DNA from: Luteimonas aquatica | GTDB taxonomy: Bacteria > Pseudomonadota > Gammaproteobacteria > Xanthomonadales > Xanthomonadaceae | Assembly (NCBI RefSeq): GCF_022662575.1 | Contig: NZ_JALBFU010000001.1 | Coordinates: 1,119,810-1,183,809 of the forward strand | Length of the DNA stretch: 64,000 bases | Reading direction: 5' to 3' | Part shown: positions 20,380-32,930 of the stretch, piece by piece | Layout of the letters: every line of letters begins with the position of its first letter | Numbering within the stretch: the first letter of the stretch is position 1 | Notes under the pieces: generated by a model | The model's database searches: none | The model's input: the letters and a program-made list of their open reading frames with translations, nothing else | What the model was told of the DNA's origin: nothing | Translations under genes and position numbers: made by a program

Positions 20380-20859
20380 TCACGCGCGCACGAGCAGGCA
20401 CACCGCCTGCGCCGCGATGCCTTCCTCGCGGCCGGTGAAGCCGAGCTTCTCGCTGGTGGTGGCCTTGACGCTGACCGCGTCCGCGTCGACGCCGAGGTCG
20501 GCCGCGATCAGCGCGCGCATCGCCTCGGCGTGCGGCCCGAGCTTCGGGCGCTCGCAGATCACGGTGAGGTCGGCGTTGCCCAGGCGCCAGCCGCGCTCGC
20601 GCAGCAGGTCGCGGCAGTGGCGCAGGAACGTCCGGCTGTCCGCGCCCTTCCAGCGCGGATCCGAGGGCGGAAAGTGCTTGCCGATGTCGCCCAGCGCCAG
20701 CGCACCGAGCATGGCGTCGCACAGCGCATGCAGCACCACGTCGCCGTCGCTGTGCGCCAGCACGCCGCGCGCGTGCGGCACGCGCACTCCGCCCAGCATC
20801 ACGTGGTCGCCCTCGCCGAAGGCGTGCACGTCGAAGCCCTGTCCGATCCTGACGTCCAT
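20380..20859 (-). CDS. ispF: 2-C-methyl-D-erythritol 2,4-cyclodiphosphate synthase
   Basis: 159 residues. [20 protein letters not shown] with the zinc Asp and His, [38 protein letters not shown] and the C-terminal [20 protein letters not shown] are all present. It converts the cytidyl intermediate to the cyclic diphosphate in the MEP isoprenoid pathway as a homotrimer. It lies 7 nt after ispD, the preceding cytidylyltransferase. Confidence 0.97.
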   Translation of the reverse strand: MDVRIGQGFDVHAFGEGDHVMLGGVRVPHARGVLAHSDGDVVLHALCDAMLGALALGDIGKHFPPSDPRWKGADSRTFLRHCRDLLRERGWRLGNADLTVICERPKLGPHAEAMRALIAADLGVDADAVSVKATTSEKLGFTGREEGIAAQAVCLLVRA

Positions 20860-20866
20860 TCCGGCC

Positions 20867-21574
20867 TCAGCGCTGCGACAGCACGAATTCGAACCGCGCC
20901 AGGTCGGCCGGGGTCGTGATCTTGAAGTTGTCCTCGGCGCCTTCCACCAGCAACGGCCGCAGGCCCTGCCGTTCCATCGCCATCGACTCGTCGGTGACGT
21001 CGACGCCGGCCTCGCGCGCGGCCTCGAGCGCGCGCGCCAGCTGCAGGCGCCGGAACAGCTGCGGCGTGAGCGCGCGCCACAGCCGCTCGCGCGGTTCGGT
21101 GCAATCGATGCCGCCGTCGTCGCCGGCGCGCTTGAGCGTATCGCGCACGGGCGAGGCCAGGATGGCGCCGACCGGATCGTTGCGGCCGCGCTCGAGCAGC
21201 TGGTCCAGATCGGCCGCGCGCAGGTTCGGTCGCGCGGCATCGTGCACCAGCACGAAGTCGTCCATGCGCACCGAGTCGGGCAGCGCGGCCAGGCCGGCGA
21301 GCACGGAGTCGGCGCGCGCGCGGCCGCCGACGCAGGTCAGCAGCGGCTTGCCGGCGAACGTCGACCAGCCGGCCCAATGCGCGTCGCCCTCGGCCAGCAC
21401 CACCACGGCGCCTTCGAGGTTGGGATGCGCCAGCAGCGCCTGCAGCGTATGCGCCAGCAGCGGCTGGCCGTCGACCGCGAGGTATTGCTTGGGCACCTCG
21501 CCGCCGAAGCGGCTGCCGCTGCCGGCGGCCGGCACCACCGCCCAGAGCCTGCCCCGGACCCGATCCGGGGTCAC
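20867..21574 (-). CDS. ispD: 2-C-methyl-D-erythritol 4-phosphate cytidylyltransferase
   Basis: 235 residues. [22 protein letters not shown] is the nucleotide-binding loop with Arg and Lys; [11 protein letters not shown] and TDESMAMER follow. It attaches CMP to methylerythritol phosphate in the MEP pathway. The ATG at 21574 overlaps the ftsB stop (ATGA). Confidence 0.96.
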   Translation of the reverse strand: MTPDRVRGRLWAVVPAAGSGSRFGGEVPKQYLAVDGQPLLAHTLQALLAHPNLEGAVVVLAEGDAHWAGWSTFAGKPLLTCVGGRARADSVLAGLAALPDSVRMDDFVLVHDAARPNLRAADLDQLLERGRNDPVGAILASPVRDTLKRAGDDGGIDCTEPRERLWRALTPQLFRRLQLARALEAAREAGVDVTDESMAMERQGLRPLLVEGAEDNFKITTPADLARFEFVLSQR

Positions 21575-21915
21575 GGCGTCTGCTCCTGCGGCTGCGGCGC
21601 CTGCTGCTGCGCCGGCGCGGACTGCGGGCTGCGCTCGACGACGCGGTAGAACGTCTCGCCCGGCTTGATCATGCCGAGCTCGCTGCGCGCGCGCTCCTCC
21701 ACCGCGGCGCCGCCGTCGGCGCTCTTGAGGTCCTTCACCTCGGCGGCCAGGGCGTCGTTGCGCTGGCGCAGGCCGCTGTTGGCGCGTTCCTGCTCCAGCA
21801 CCTGCTGCTGCAGCTCGGCCACATCGCCCGCGCCGCCATGGCCGACCCAGAGCCGGTACTGCAGCCAGGCCAGCAGCAGCACCAGCAGCAGCGCGACGAT
21901 GGACAGGACCCGCAT
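21571..21915 (-). CDS. ftsB: Cell-division protein FtsB
   Basis: 114 residues. A short N-terminus, one membrane span (about 4-22), then a coiled coil ([20 protein letters not shown]) and the conserved [18 protein letters not shown]. FtsB joins FtsL and FtsQ in the divisome. The Gln/Pro-rich tail is not essential in homologs. It starts 10 nt after the eno stop and overlaps ispD by 4 nt. Confidence 0.95.
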   Translation of the reverse strand: MRVLSIVALLLVLLLAWLQYRLWVGHGGAGDVAELQQQVLEQERANSGLRQRNDALAAEVKDLKSADGGAAVEERARSELGMIKPGETFYRVVERSPQSAPAQQQAPQPQEQTP

Positions 21916-21925
21916 GCGGCGACCG

Positions 21926-23320
<1,395 letters not shown>

Positions 23321-23432
23321 CTACTTGGAGACGGTGTCGTGGATCGCTGCCGTCCCGGCGGAGGCGCGAATGGCGAAGCGAATGCGGTGGCGCGGGAACC
23401 GCGCCGCCGGCAACAATTTCATACGGCCCCTT

Positions 23433-24266
23433 TCATACGGTGCTTTCCAGGAACTGTCCGCGCTTGGTGACGCGATCCAGCTCCAGCATCGTCTCCAGCA
23501 GCGCGCGCATCTTCGGCAGCGGCCAGGCGTTGGGGCCGTCGCTGAGCGCCTCTTCCGGCTTCGGATGGGTTTCCATGAACACGCCGGCCACGCCCACCGC
23601 GATCGCGGCGCGCGCCAGCACCGGCACGAACTCGCGCTGGCCGCCGCTGGAGGTGCCCTGCCCGCCCGGCAGCTGCACCGAGTGCGTGGCGTCGAAGACC
23701 ACCGGGCAGCCGGTGTCGCGCATCACGCTCAGCGAACGCATGTCGCTGACCAGGTTGTTGTAGCCGAAGCTCGCGCCGCGCTCGCACACCAGGATGTCCT
23801 GGTTGCCGGTCGACTTGGCCTTCTCCACCACCGGCTTCATGTCCCACGGCGAGAGGAACTGGCCCTTCTTGATGTTCACCGGCTTGCCGGCCGAGCACAC
23901 CTTGCGGATGAAGTCGGTCTGCCGCACCAGGAAGGCCGGGGTCTGCAGCACGTCCACCACCGCCGCGACCTCGTCCATCGGCGTGTACTCGTGCACGTCG
24001 GTGAGCACCGGCACGCCGATCTGGCGCTTGACCTCCGCCAGCACGCGCAGGCCCTCCTCCATGCCGGGGCCGCGGAAGCTGCTGCCGGAGGTGCGGTTGG
24101 CCTTGTCGAAGCTGGACTTGAAGATGAAAGGGATGCCGAGGTCGGAGGTGATCTCCTTCAGCTGCCCGGCCACGTCGAGCTGCAGCTGCTCGGATTCGAC
24201 CACGCAGGGGCCGGCGATCAGGAAGAACGGCCGGTCGAGGCCGACTTCGAAGCCACACAGGTTCAT
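23433..24266 (-). CDS. kdsA: 3-deoxy-8-phosphooctulonate (KDO-8-P) synthase
   Basis: 277 residues from the ATG at 24266. [61 protein letters not shown] and [14 protein letters not shown] are the family motifs. It condenses phosphoenolpyruvate with arabinose 5-phosphate on the route to LPS KDO. An in-frame extension upstream is not conserved. The 50-bp gap from pyrG has no terminator, so pyrG-kdsA-eno are probably co-transcribed. Confidence 0.97.
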   Translation of the reverse strand: MNLCGFEVGLDRPFFLIAGPCVVESEQLQLDVAGQLKEITSDLGIPFIFKSSFDKANRTSGSSFRGPGMEEGLRVLAEVKRQIGVPVLTDVHEYTPMDEVAAVVDVLQTPAFLVRQTDFIRKVCSAGKPVNIKKGQFLSPWDMKPVVEKAKSTGNQDILVCERGASFGYNNLVSDMRSLSVMRDTGCPVVFDATHSVQLPGGQGTSSGGQREFVPVLARAAIAVGVAGVFMETHPKPEEALSDGPNAWPLPKMRALLETMLELDRVTKRGQFLESTV

Positions 24267-24315
24267 CGCATTCGACCCTTCGTCGCTGCGGGGGACGGGA
24301 CGGCGGCGCGCGCGC

Positions 24316-26043
<1,728 letters not shown>

Positions 26044-26123
26044 CTACCGGTTCGGCGGCTGCGCCGGAACATGAACCGCCGCAGGGCGCGCCCGCGGCGG
26101 CCCCGGCGGGTGCCTTGCGGCGC

Positions 26124-26624
26124 TTATTCGCCCGAAGCGGGCGCGGCTTCCTGCGCGTGGTCGTGGCCGTCCTCGCCCCCGCGCACGCGGTTCCTGACGA
26201 TGCCGTCCGGGCCCTTGTAGAGCTCCAGGGTCTGGCCGCCGTGACGGATGATGGCGTTGTTGGCGATGCCGGCGGCGGCATTCACCGCGTCGACCGCCGC
26301 CGCCCGGCCCAGGCTCGTCATGGCGCCGGCGGGCCGGCGCGAGGACTCGTCGCCGTAGCCCTGCTGGCCCTCGCCCTGCGCGGCGTATCCGTCCACCTGC
26401 GCTTCCACCTGGCCGCCGCGCATGCCGGCGGCCGCGCCGGCGGTGTCCTGGCGGCTCTGCCGGCGCTGGGAGTCGGTGAGCAGTTGCGTATAGCCCTCGC
26501 CCGCGGTGCCGGCGCGCTGCGAATCCGTCTGCAGTTGCGGCTGGACGCGGGATTGCGCCTGGGCCGCCTGCGACGGGCCCAGCGCGGAAACGGCCAGAAC
26601 GGCCGTCACGATCAATCTGTTCAT
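26124..26624 (-). CDS. Small secreted protein of unknown function
   Basis: 166 residues. A signal peptide (MNRLIVTAVLAVSALGPSQA, about 20-23 residues) precedes a Gln/Ser/Gly-rich, low-complexity mature part with two similar stretches (LQTDSQRAGTAGEGYTQ and LLTDSQRRQSRQDTAG). A conserved-looking C-terminus (AIIRHGGQTLELYKGPDGIV) ends in a His/Glu tail. AAGGAG lies correctly upstream of the ATG at 26624. The internal QTDSQR/LTDSQR similarity suggests short repeats. No family recognised. Confidence 0.65.
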   Translation of the reverse strand: MNRLIVTAVLAVSALGPSQAAQAQSRVQPQLQTDSQRAGTAGEGYTQLLTDSQRRQSRQDTAGAAAGMRGGQVEAQVDGYAAQGEGQQGYGDESSRRPAGAMTSLGRAAAVDAVNAAAGIANNAIIRHGGQTLELYKGPDGIVRNRVRGGEDGHDHAQEAAPASGE

Positions 26625-26720
26625 AGCATTCGCTCCTTGAAGGCTGACAGGCGGCGGAGGTGGGGTCGCCAGCCGAGGCGGCCAAGATACTGGTCCGGGA
26701 TGGCCTTCGCAATCGCGCGA

Positions 26721-26758
26721 CGGCGCCCGATCGGCGAAAAAGCGCCGATCGGGCGCCG
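26721..26758. repeat. Perfect 16-bp hairpin between two small exported-protein genes
   Basis: cggcgcccgatcggcg / cgccgatcgggcgccg with loop aaaaag. It lies 38 bp after the 84-aa gene on the minus strand and upstream of the 166-aa gene. There is no T-run on the left for minus-strand transcription, so it could be a terminator without U-tract, an attenuator or a processing site. Confidence 0.65.
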
Positions 26759-26796
26759 ATTTCCACCCTTTTGTGACGCAGTGGCGCCTCCGGCCG

Positions 26797-27051
26797 TCAG
26801 ATCGGCTTCTTGCGTTCCTCTTCTTCTTCCTCGGGCTGCTGGGCGGCCGCGGCGGCCTTGCGCTCGGCCTCCCGGGCCTTCTGCTCGGCCGCGCGCGCCT
26901 TGGCCTCGGCGGCCTCGGCCGACTGCCTGGCCTGCTCGGCTTGCTCGGCCTTGGCGGCCTTGTCGGCATCGGCGTGCGACTGCGCCAGGGCGCCCGGCGC
27001 GGCGATCACGGCGGCGATGGCGGCCGCGAACAGAAATCTGCGATGGGTCAT
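26797..27051 (-). CDS. Exported Ala/Glu/Lys-rich coiled-coil protein, 84 aa
   Basis: 84 residues. Sec signal peptide (FLFAAAIAAVIAAPGALA, cut after residue 23) and a mature chain of nearly pure Ala/Glu/Lys/Arg heptads (AEQAEQARQSAEAAEAKARA), i.e. a long single helix or coiled coil, ending in an acidic EEEEEE run and KKPI. AGGAGA lies upstream. It resembles periplasmic TolA-like or Lpp-like helical rods in composition only. Function unknown. Confidence 0.65.
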   Translation of the reverse strand: MTHRRFLFAAAIAAVIAAPGALAQSHADADKAAKAEQAEQARQSAEAAEAKARAAEQKAREAERKAAAAAQQPEEEEEERKKPI

Positions 27052-27419
27052 GGGACTCTCCTGTGGTCGCGAAAGGCGCGATGGATTCGCGCCGAGCCGC
27101 CACCCTACCCCTCGCGGCTCGGCTCTCGGCTGAATGGCGCGCGGCGACGCCTTTGCACCGGCCGGAGACGGGCTGAAGACAGGCCGGGCGCCGGAACGCC
27201 CCGCCCGCGCCTCCCATTTTCCGCACTCGACCGCGCCCCGTACCGCTGCGGAGCACGCCGTTCATCTTCCGGCGATCCAATCCGTCGCCGAACGGCGATG
27301 GGCGTTGTTGAAGGAGACGGCGACCGCGAAGCGCGCTGCCGTTCCCGGCAAACCGGTCGCGGGCGAAGCATCGCCCCGGCGACCTGGATGCCAACCCCGC
27401 TTCCGAACCGGAGACCCCC
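27052..27419. other. 368-bp spacer before the LysM protein gene
   Basis: No gene supported on either strand. It separates two divergent genes and must hold both promoters. A short dyad tcgccg-aa-cggcga lies at about 27286-27299. GC-rich, with no recognisable -10/-35 pair. Confidence 0.4.
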
Positions 27420-29750
27420 ATGATTGAGAACGCCCTGCCTCGACTGGCCCCCGCCCCTTCGCCCGCGCGGGCCGACCAGCTTCCGGCAAAGACCGACGCG
27501 GCGCCCAAGCTGCACGTGCTCCAGTCCGGCGAGGATCCGGCGAGCGTCGCCGACCAGCACGGCGTGACCGAGCCCGCGCTGCGCGAGGCGAACGACCTCG
27601 GCCCCGGGCAGGCCGTGTACCCCGGAACCGCCCTGCTGATCCCGCCGCGCGCCGCTCCGGCCGCGGGCGACAGCGGCACGGCGCAATCGGTCGAGTTCAA
27701 GCCCGCCCCGCCCCCGGGCGAGGACGGTGGCCTGCAGGTCGTGCCGGACTTCAAATCGATGAGCCGCGAGGCGATCCAGAAGTACCTGAAGAGCCCGGAG
27801 TTCAAGGAAATGGCCGCGAACGAGCGGCAGGTGGCGGAGCAGCTGTACAACGCGGGCATGAAGGAAGCCGCCGCGAAGTACCTGGCGGACAAGATGAAGG
27901 ACATGCCGCCCGAAGTGGCCGCCCGGTTCGCAACGGAATGCAAGGACGTCCTCGGGCAACTGGCCAGGGATGCGGCGGGGGACAAGCAATTGCAGGCGAC
28001 GCTCGGAAGCATGATGTCGCGCTTTTCCGGAAGCATCGAGGGCCAGCAATTGATGCGTGAGGTCGCGCGGAATCTGGCTGGGGCGATGTCGGACCAGCAG
28101 GTTCGCGAGTTCCTGCAGGCGCTGCATCAGGGTGCCAGTGATAGCCGGACGCTGAAAATCCTGGTCCTCAAGGAACTTCAATCCAGGGTCGAGAACGGGA
28201 CCCTTCGTTCGGTACAGGCTCTTGAACTCCGCAACGGCGTCGCCGAACTGGTCAAGGAAGTTTATCAGGCCTACAAATCCGCACAGGATGCCAAGGCGGC
28301 CAAGGACAAGGAGTTCTTCGCCATGCTGGTCCGGCTCGGGAACAGTCTGACCAACGAGCAGAAGCAGGAGCTCTATCGGAAGTTCATCAGCGATCCCGCG
28401 AACGCGGCGATCTACGAAAGGGCCGCGAGCACCGCGGCGCCCATGGCCGAAGTGGTGGCCGTTGCCGCCAGGGATGTCGTGGCGACGCTTCTGAACAGAT
28501 ACGAGTTGTCCGACATTCCGGACCTGATCGGCAGCCTGGCCAGATACGGCGAGGGCATCGCTGCTGTCCAAGTGCTGATAGCGGTAAAAGCGGTTCCGGC
28601 CGCACTCGCACAATTGGAAAAGAGCGGCATCGACGTGGCGGCGCTGGAGCGGACCGCGGGCGCCAGCGCGCTCGCACAGACCACCGTTCAGAACGAGGGT
28701 GACGTCAAAAGCGGGCTGCAGGCGCTCCTGGAAGCATTGAAGGGTTCTTTCGATGGCGTGGACGGCGTCATCGGAAAACTGGAGAAACTGCTCGCCCTCT
28801 TCCCGGAAGGTCGTTGTCCAAATGCCAGGGAATTGGCCGAAATCCTCGACGAGACGGGGCCTTTCCGCAATCTCGTTGGCGGAATTCTGTCGATGACGGT
28901 CGCGCTTACGGCATCGAGCCGCGGAGAACTCGACAACTCCATGCGTGCGTTGATCGAGCTTGGCGTGGCGACAACCGACACCGCCGGCGGCATCGTCGCG
29001 ATCCTGAGCCACTTCGCTTCCGAAAGCGGAAAGTTCGCCGCGGTCCTTGAAGGCGCCGCGATAACGGTAAAGTTCCTCGGCAAGACCCTTGGCGTGCTCC
29101 TGTCTTTGGTGAGCGTTGGCGAAAGCCTCGAGAGACAGATGCAGGAAGGCAAGCTCAACTGGGCGGACATGTTCAATATCGCCAGCGGAATGGTCGCCAT
29201 CGCAGCGGCCATTCCCACGCCCGCATCCCCGTTCCTGGCGGTTGCGGCGGTCGTTTTGAGCATCGCGGGCCAGGTGATCGGGGACTTCGTGGATGAACAG
29301 CAGATGCAAGCCGAGATCAGGAAATACCTGGGCCAGATCGGTTTCGAACCGAGCCTGGCCGAAGTATTCGCCGCCAATCCGGATTCGATCAAGCAGCTCG
29401 TGGACGCTGGTTTCGATCCCGGTCAGGTCGCCGCTCTCGCCCGGCGCTTTCCGGGACTTCTCTCCAGCAAGGGAGACATGCTCGGGTTGGGCATCCTGAT
29501 TGACGCACTCAAAGGCGCTGGTCTGCAGCCGGCGAGAATCATGGATTTGCTCTCGGCGACGGGCGAAACGGGTCTGCGGCATTTCGTGAAGGCGGCCGTG
29601 ATCAGCCCGGAGTGGAGAGCGCAACTGGCCAAGTCTCGGGACCAGGCCTCCCTGGCCGGCGCGCTCGAAAAGCTTTTGGAAACGGCGCCGACGAAAGAGG
29701 CGCGCACGGCGATCCAGGAAATGCTGGAGCAGCTCGAGACGCGTTCGTAA
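27420..29750 (+). CDS. LysM-domain protein with helical, hydrophobic-hairpin body; no signal peptide
   Basis: 776 residues. Residues 31-76 form a LysM-like module (LHVLQSGEDPASVADQHGVT...YPGTALLIPP), which binds peptidoglycan in known proteins. The rest is predicted helical: charged helices to about 480, then hydrophobic stretches near 546-566 and 584-622 (WADMFNIASGMVAIAAAIPT and FLAVAAVVLSIAGQVIG), a possible membrane hairpin, and a charged C-terminal tail. There is no Sec or lipoprotein signal, so any envelope contact needs another route (lysis, or a specialised system) and is inference. The middle of the gene is visibly less GC-rich than its flanks, suggesting transfer. GGAG lies before the ATG. 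Could be a toxin or effector; function is not known. Confidence 0.7.
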   Translation: MIENALPRLAPAPSPARADQLPAKTDAAPKLHVLQSGEDPASVADQHGVTEPALREANDLGPGQAVYPGTALLIPPRAAPAAGDSGTAQSVEFKPAPPPGEDGGLQVVPDFKSMSREAIQKYLKSPEFKEMAANERQVAEQLYNAGMKEAAAKYLADKMKDMPPEVAARFATECKDVLGQLARDAAGDKQLQATLGSMMSRFSGSIEGQQLMREVARNLAGAMSDQQVREFLQALHQGASDSRTLKILVLKELQSRVENGTLRSVQALELRNGVAELVKEVYQAYKSAQDAKAAKDKEFFAMLVRLGNSLTNEQKQELYRKFISDPANAAIYERAASTAAPMAEVVAVAARDVVATLLNRYELSDIPDLIGSLARYGEGIAAVQVLIAVKAVPAALAQLEKSGIDVAALERTAGASALAQTTVQNEGDVKSGLQALLEALKGSFDGVDGVIGKLEKLLALFPEGRCPNARELAEILDETGPFRNLVGGILSMTVALTASSRGELDNSMRALIELGVATTDTAGGIVAILSHFASESGKFAAVLEGAAITVKFLGKTLGVLLSLVSVGESLERQMQEGKLNWADMFNIASGMVAIAAAIPTPASPFLAVAAVVLSIAGQVIGDFVDEQQMQAEIRKYLGQIGFEPSLAEVFAANPDSIKQLVDAGFDPGQVAALARRFPGLLSSKGDMLGLGILIDALKGAGLQPARIMDLLSATGETGLRHFVKAAVISPEWRAQLAKSRDQASLAGALEKLLETAPTKEARTAIQEMLEQLETRS

Positions 29751-29930
29751 AAGATCGTCGGCATCCGCCGAAACTGTCTTGCAGCGAGGCGGGCATCGCA
29801 CCGCTCGCCGCCATCCCATGGGCGGGGTTCCGCACAGATAAATCCGGCAGGCGCATCGCCAGACCTGTGGATCAAGCCGAAGCGAGCGACGGCGTATCGC
29901 CTGGAGACAGGCTACGCCGCCATGCCCTGG

Positions 29931-32930
29931 TCATCGGCCTGATCGCAGCGATTGGTCCGCCAATCGCACCACGAAGTGGTTGGCGCCGAACTGACGAGCG
30001 AACTCCTTGCGCCCCCGACCGATCAAGGCGCGTCCCTCGTCAACCCTGCCCTGCCTGGACAGGCACACCCCCAGATAAAGCCTGGCTTCGCCGGTCCATG
30101 GATTTCCGTCTCCATACAGCGCCTGTCGCCGCGACAGCGCCTCACGCAGGACGGGCTCGCACTCCTTCAGGCGACCGAGAAGCATCAGCGCCGCACCGCG
30201 CAGCATCCCGGCCTCGACCGCTTCCGGCCTGAGTTCCTTCGCGTCGGACGCCCGGGCGATCTCGCCGAAAGCGGCTTCGGCTTGCCGCGCCTGACCGACC
30301 TGCAATTGCAGTTTGGCCAGCCCCGAGGCGGCCGAAGATGTCGATGCCCAGCCCGTGCCGCGTGCCCGCGCCACGCTCCGCAATGCCCGCTCCGACGAGG
30401 CCAATCCTGCCTCAGGATCGCCATCGAGGTATTGCAACCGTGCCAGCAGTCCCTGGTTCAGCGCGGTCCTGAAATCGTCCGGTCCATATTGGCGCCGAAG
30501 CATCGTGTCGGCGCGCTTTGCCAGGACGGCGGCCTCCTCGGTGCGACCCTGGTCCAGGCGCAGTCCCGCAAACTTGTTCAACACCTCTGCCGTCCATTCG
30601 TGCTCCGGGCCCGCATCGCGCTCCATGATCGCCAACGCCTGGCGCATCAAGGGCTCCGCCTCGTCGTGCCGCCCGCTTGCGACCAACAGGTTGGCCAAGC
30701 CGAGGAGTCGACGTCCCTCCCAGCGCGTACCGGCCTTGGGGCCTTTCATGGCGATATCCAAGGCCTCGCGCAGGGCTCGTTCCGCCTCGCCGAAGCGGCC
30801 GACCCGCTGGTACGTCTGTCCCAGATTGCCGATCGCGATTTCCAACTGGCCGGCATCCCGAAATTTGCGGTAGATCGCGAGAGCTTCACGATCCGGCGCG
30901 ATGGAGCGCTCGATCTCCCCCATGTTCGCCAGTCCCGTCGCGTAGCTGCCCAGCGCATTCGCGTAGCCCAGGCTACGGGGACCGGAAAGCCGCCTGCGGG
31001 CGTCGACCGCATGCTTCAGCATGGCCTCGCCCTCTGCGTGCCGTCCCCGATCGATCAGATCCAGGCCGAGCGTCTGCTCGACGCGGGCCGCTTGCGTGCC
31101 GTTTTCGCCTTTCGCGCGGCGTAAGATTTCCAGCGCGCGGCGCCGCAAACGAATGGCCTCGTCCGGATCATTCCCCAGCCCCAGGGCATTCGCCATCCCC
31201 TCGTACGCCTCCGCGGTGCGTGGATGACTCCCGAGCGTGCGCTCGAAGATCGCAGCCGCCCTGCTCGCCGCCTGTTGCGCCGCCTTCCAGTCGCCCTTGG
31301 CATAAAGCACGCTGGAGAGCTGGAACAGCGAGTCGGCATACGCCTCATGGTTTTCGCCGAAGAGCTTGCGCCGCTCCTGGAGCGAACGCCGCATCAGTCC
31401 TTCGGCGCGATCGAGCTGGCCTCGCGCCTCGTAGATGTTTCCGAGCGCGACCAGCATTTCCGCATGCAGTTGCGGCGACTGCCGCAGATCCTCGTCGGCG
31501 AGCCTGGTGCCGGCCTCGAGCACGGCCGTCACGGTCGGCTCCTTGTCGTCGCGCCAGGCGTAGGGATCGGACTGCGAGATGATCTTGATCAGGAAATCCT
31601 TGGCTAGCTCCGCCCGTTGCGTCTGCCTCTTGGCTTCCAGCGCCTGTTGCTTCGCCGCCAGCGCCTGCCGCTGCGCCTCGCGCGCCTGCCACGCGGCCAC
31701 CAGCGCGCCCGTCGCCAGCGACAATGCCACGACGACCGCAGCCGCCGTGCCCCAGCGATGGCGCGACACGAACCGGTGCGTGCGGTACCAGGCGCTGTCC
31801 GGCCGCGCCTGCACCGGCTGGCCGTCCAGCCAGCGCCGCAGGTCCTCGCCCAGTGCCTGCGCGGAGCCGTAGCGGCGCGCCGGCTCGGGCTGCAGGGCCT
31901 TGAGCACGATAGTGTCCAGGTCGCCGCGCAGCATGCGCCGCAGGCGCTCCCTGCCGCCGCCGCGCAGCGCGGCGGCGGCCTCGGAAAGCTGCGCGGAGGG
32001 GCGCTGCGGCGCCGCGGCGCCGGCAACCGACGGACGCTGTCCGACGAGCAGCTCGCAGAGCAGCACGCCCAGCGCGTAGACGTCGGTGGCCGTGCTCACC
32101 GGCTCGCCGCGCAATTGCTCGGGGGCCGCGTACTCGGGCGTGAGCATGCGCCAGCCCAGGCGGGTCAGGGTCGCCGCCTCGGCGCTGCCCTCCGTCGCCT
32201 CGAGCATCTTGGCGATGCCGAAGTCCAGCAGCTTGACCTGTCCTCCGCCGCCCACCATGACGTTGCCGGGCTTGAGGTCCCGGTGCACGACCAGTTGCTG
32301 GTGGGCGTACTGCACTGCCGCGATCACGTCCAGGAACAATGCGACGCGCTCGCGCACCGCCAGCGTGCGCGCATCGCACCAGCGCGTGATCGGCTCGCCG
32401 TCGACCCATTCCATGGCGAACCACGGCTGCCCGTGGCCGGAAACGCCGCCGTCGAGGAACAGCGCGATGTTCGGGTGGCGCAGCCGGGCGAGGATGCGGC
32501 GCTCTTCCAGGAAGCGCTCGAGAATGGCATCCGTGTCCAGGCCGCGCTTGAGCAGCTTCAGCGCGACCTGCTGCTCGAAGCCTTCCTCGAAGCGCTCCGC
32601 CAGCCAGACGGCCCCCATGCCGCCGCGTCCCAGCTCCCGCACCAGGCGATAGCGGCCGACCGTCTCGCTCGGGACATGCGCCTGCGCGGTTTCGCCCTCG
32701 CCGAGCGCGCCGCCGGCCCAGTCGGCGACCGGCGAGTCGATACGCCGGTCGGTCACGGCCTCGGCCGCGAGCAATGCCTCCACCTCCGCGCGCAGGTCCG
32801 GATCGCCGGCGCATTGCGCGTCGAGCATGCGTGCGCGCTCGGCCTCCGGTGCGTCGAGCACCGCATCGAGCACCGCGCAGATTCGCCGCCATCGCGCCTG
32901 CCGGCGCTTCTCCTCGCCCTCCTGCCTCAT
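29931..32930 (-). CDS. Ser/Thr protein kinase with TM helix and TPR sensor region
   Basis: 999 residues. A short N-terminal region is followed by a Hanks-type kinase (about 92-370): glycine loop ELGRGGMGAVWLAE, Lys125 in VALKLLK, HRDLKPGNVMV (catalytic Asp218), DFGIAK (Asp236) and TPEYAAPEQL. One membrane span follows (393-413, WGTAAAVVVALSLATGALVA), then a coiled segment and many TPR-like repeats (for example ARGQLDRAEGLMRRSLQERR). With the TPR part probably outside the membrane, it would sense a ligand and phosphorylate the sigma factor encoded just upstream. The ATG overlaps the sigma stop (ATGA). The same layout is seen in xanthomonad PknS/EcfK-type pairs. Confidence 0.92.
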   Translation of the reverse strand: MRQEGEEKRRQARWRRICAVLDAVLDAPEAERARMLDAQCAGDPDLRAEVEALLAAEAVTDRRIDSPVADWAGGALGEGETAQAHVPSETVGRYRLVRELGRGGMGAVWLAERFEEGFEQQVALKLLKRGLDTDAILERFLEERRILARLRHPNIALFLDGGVSGHGQPWFAMEWVDGEPITRWCDARTLAVRERVALFLDVIAAVQYAHQQLVVHRDLKPGNVMVGGGGQVKLLDFGIAKMLEATEGSAEAATLTRLGWRMLTPEYAAPEQLRGEPVSTATDVYALGVLLCELLVGQRPSVAGAAAPQRPSAQLSEAAAALRGGGRERLRRMLRGDLDTIVLKALQPEPARRYGSAQALGEDLRRWLDGQPVQARPDSAWYRTHRFVSRHRWGTAAAVVVALSLATGALVAAWQAREAQRQALAAKQQALEAKRQTQRAELAKDFLIKIISQSDPYAWRDDKEPTVTAVLEAGTRLADEDLRQSPQLHAEMLVALGNIYEARGQLDRAEGLMRRSLQERRKLFGENHEAYADSLFQLSSVLYAKGDWKAAQQAASRAAAIFERTLGSHPRTAEAYEGMANALGLGNDPDEAIRLRRRALEILRRAKGENGTQAARVEQTLGLDLIDRGRHAEGEAMLKHAVDARRRLSGPRSLGYANALGSYATGLANMGEIERSIAPDREALAIYRKFRDAGQLEIAIGNLGQTYQRVGRFGEAERALREALDIAMKGPKAGTRWEGRRLLGLANLLVASGRHDEAEPLMRQALAIMERDAGPEHEWTAEVLNKFAGLRLDQGRTEEAAVLAKRADTMLRRQYGPDDFRTALNQGLLARLQYLDGDPEAGLASSERALRSVARARGTGWASTSSAASGLAKLQLQVGQARQAEAAFGEIARASDAKELRPEAVEAGMLRGAALMLLGRLKECEPVLREALSRRQALYGDGNPWTGEARLYLGVCLSRQGRVDEGRALIGRGRKEFARQFGANHFVVRLADQSLRSGR

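Noticed and set aside
23417-23440. Direct repeat tttcatacgg with 14-bp period at the kdsA stop
   Set aside because: Short and isolated; it only duplicates the stop region and has no evident role.
27420-29750. Classifying the LysM protein as a peptidoglycan hydrolase or a Xanthomonas T4SS effector
   Set aside because: No M23, NlpC, lysozyme or amidase motif and no recognisable XVIPCD-type C-terminus is present.
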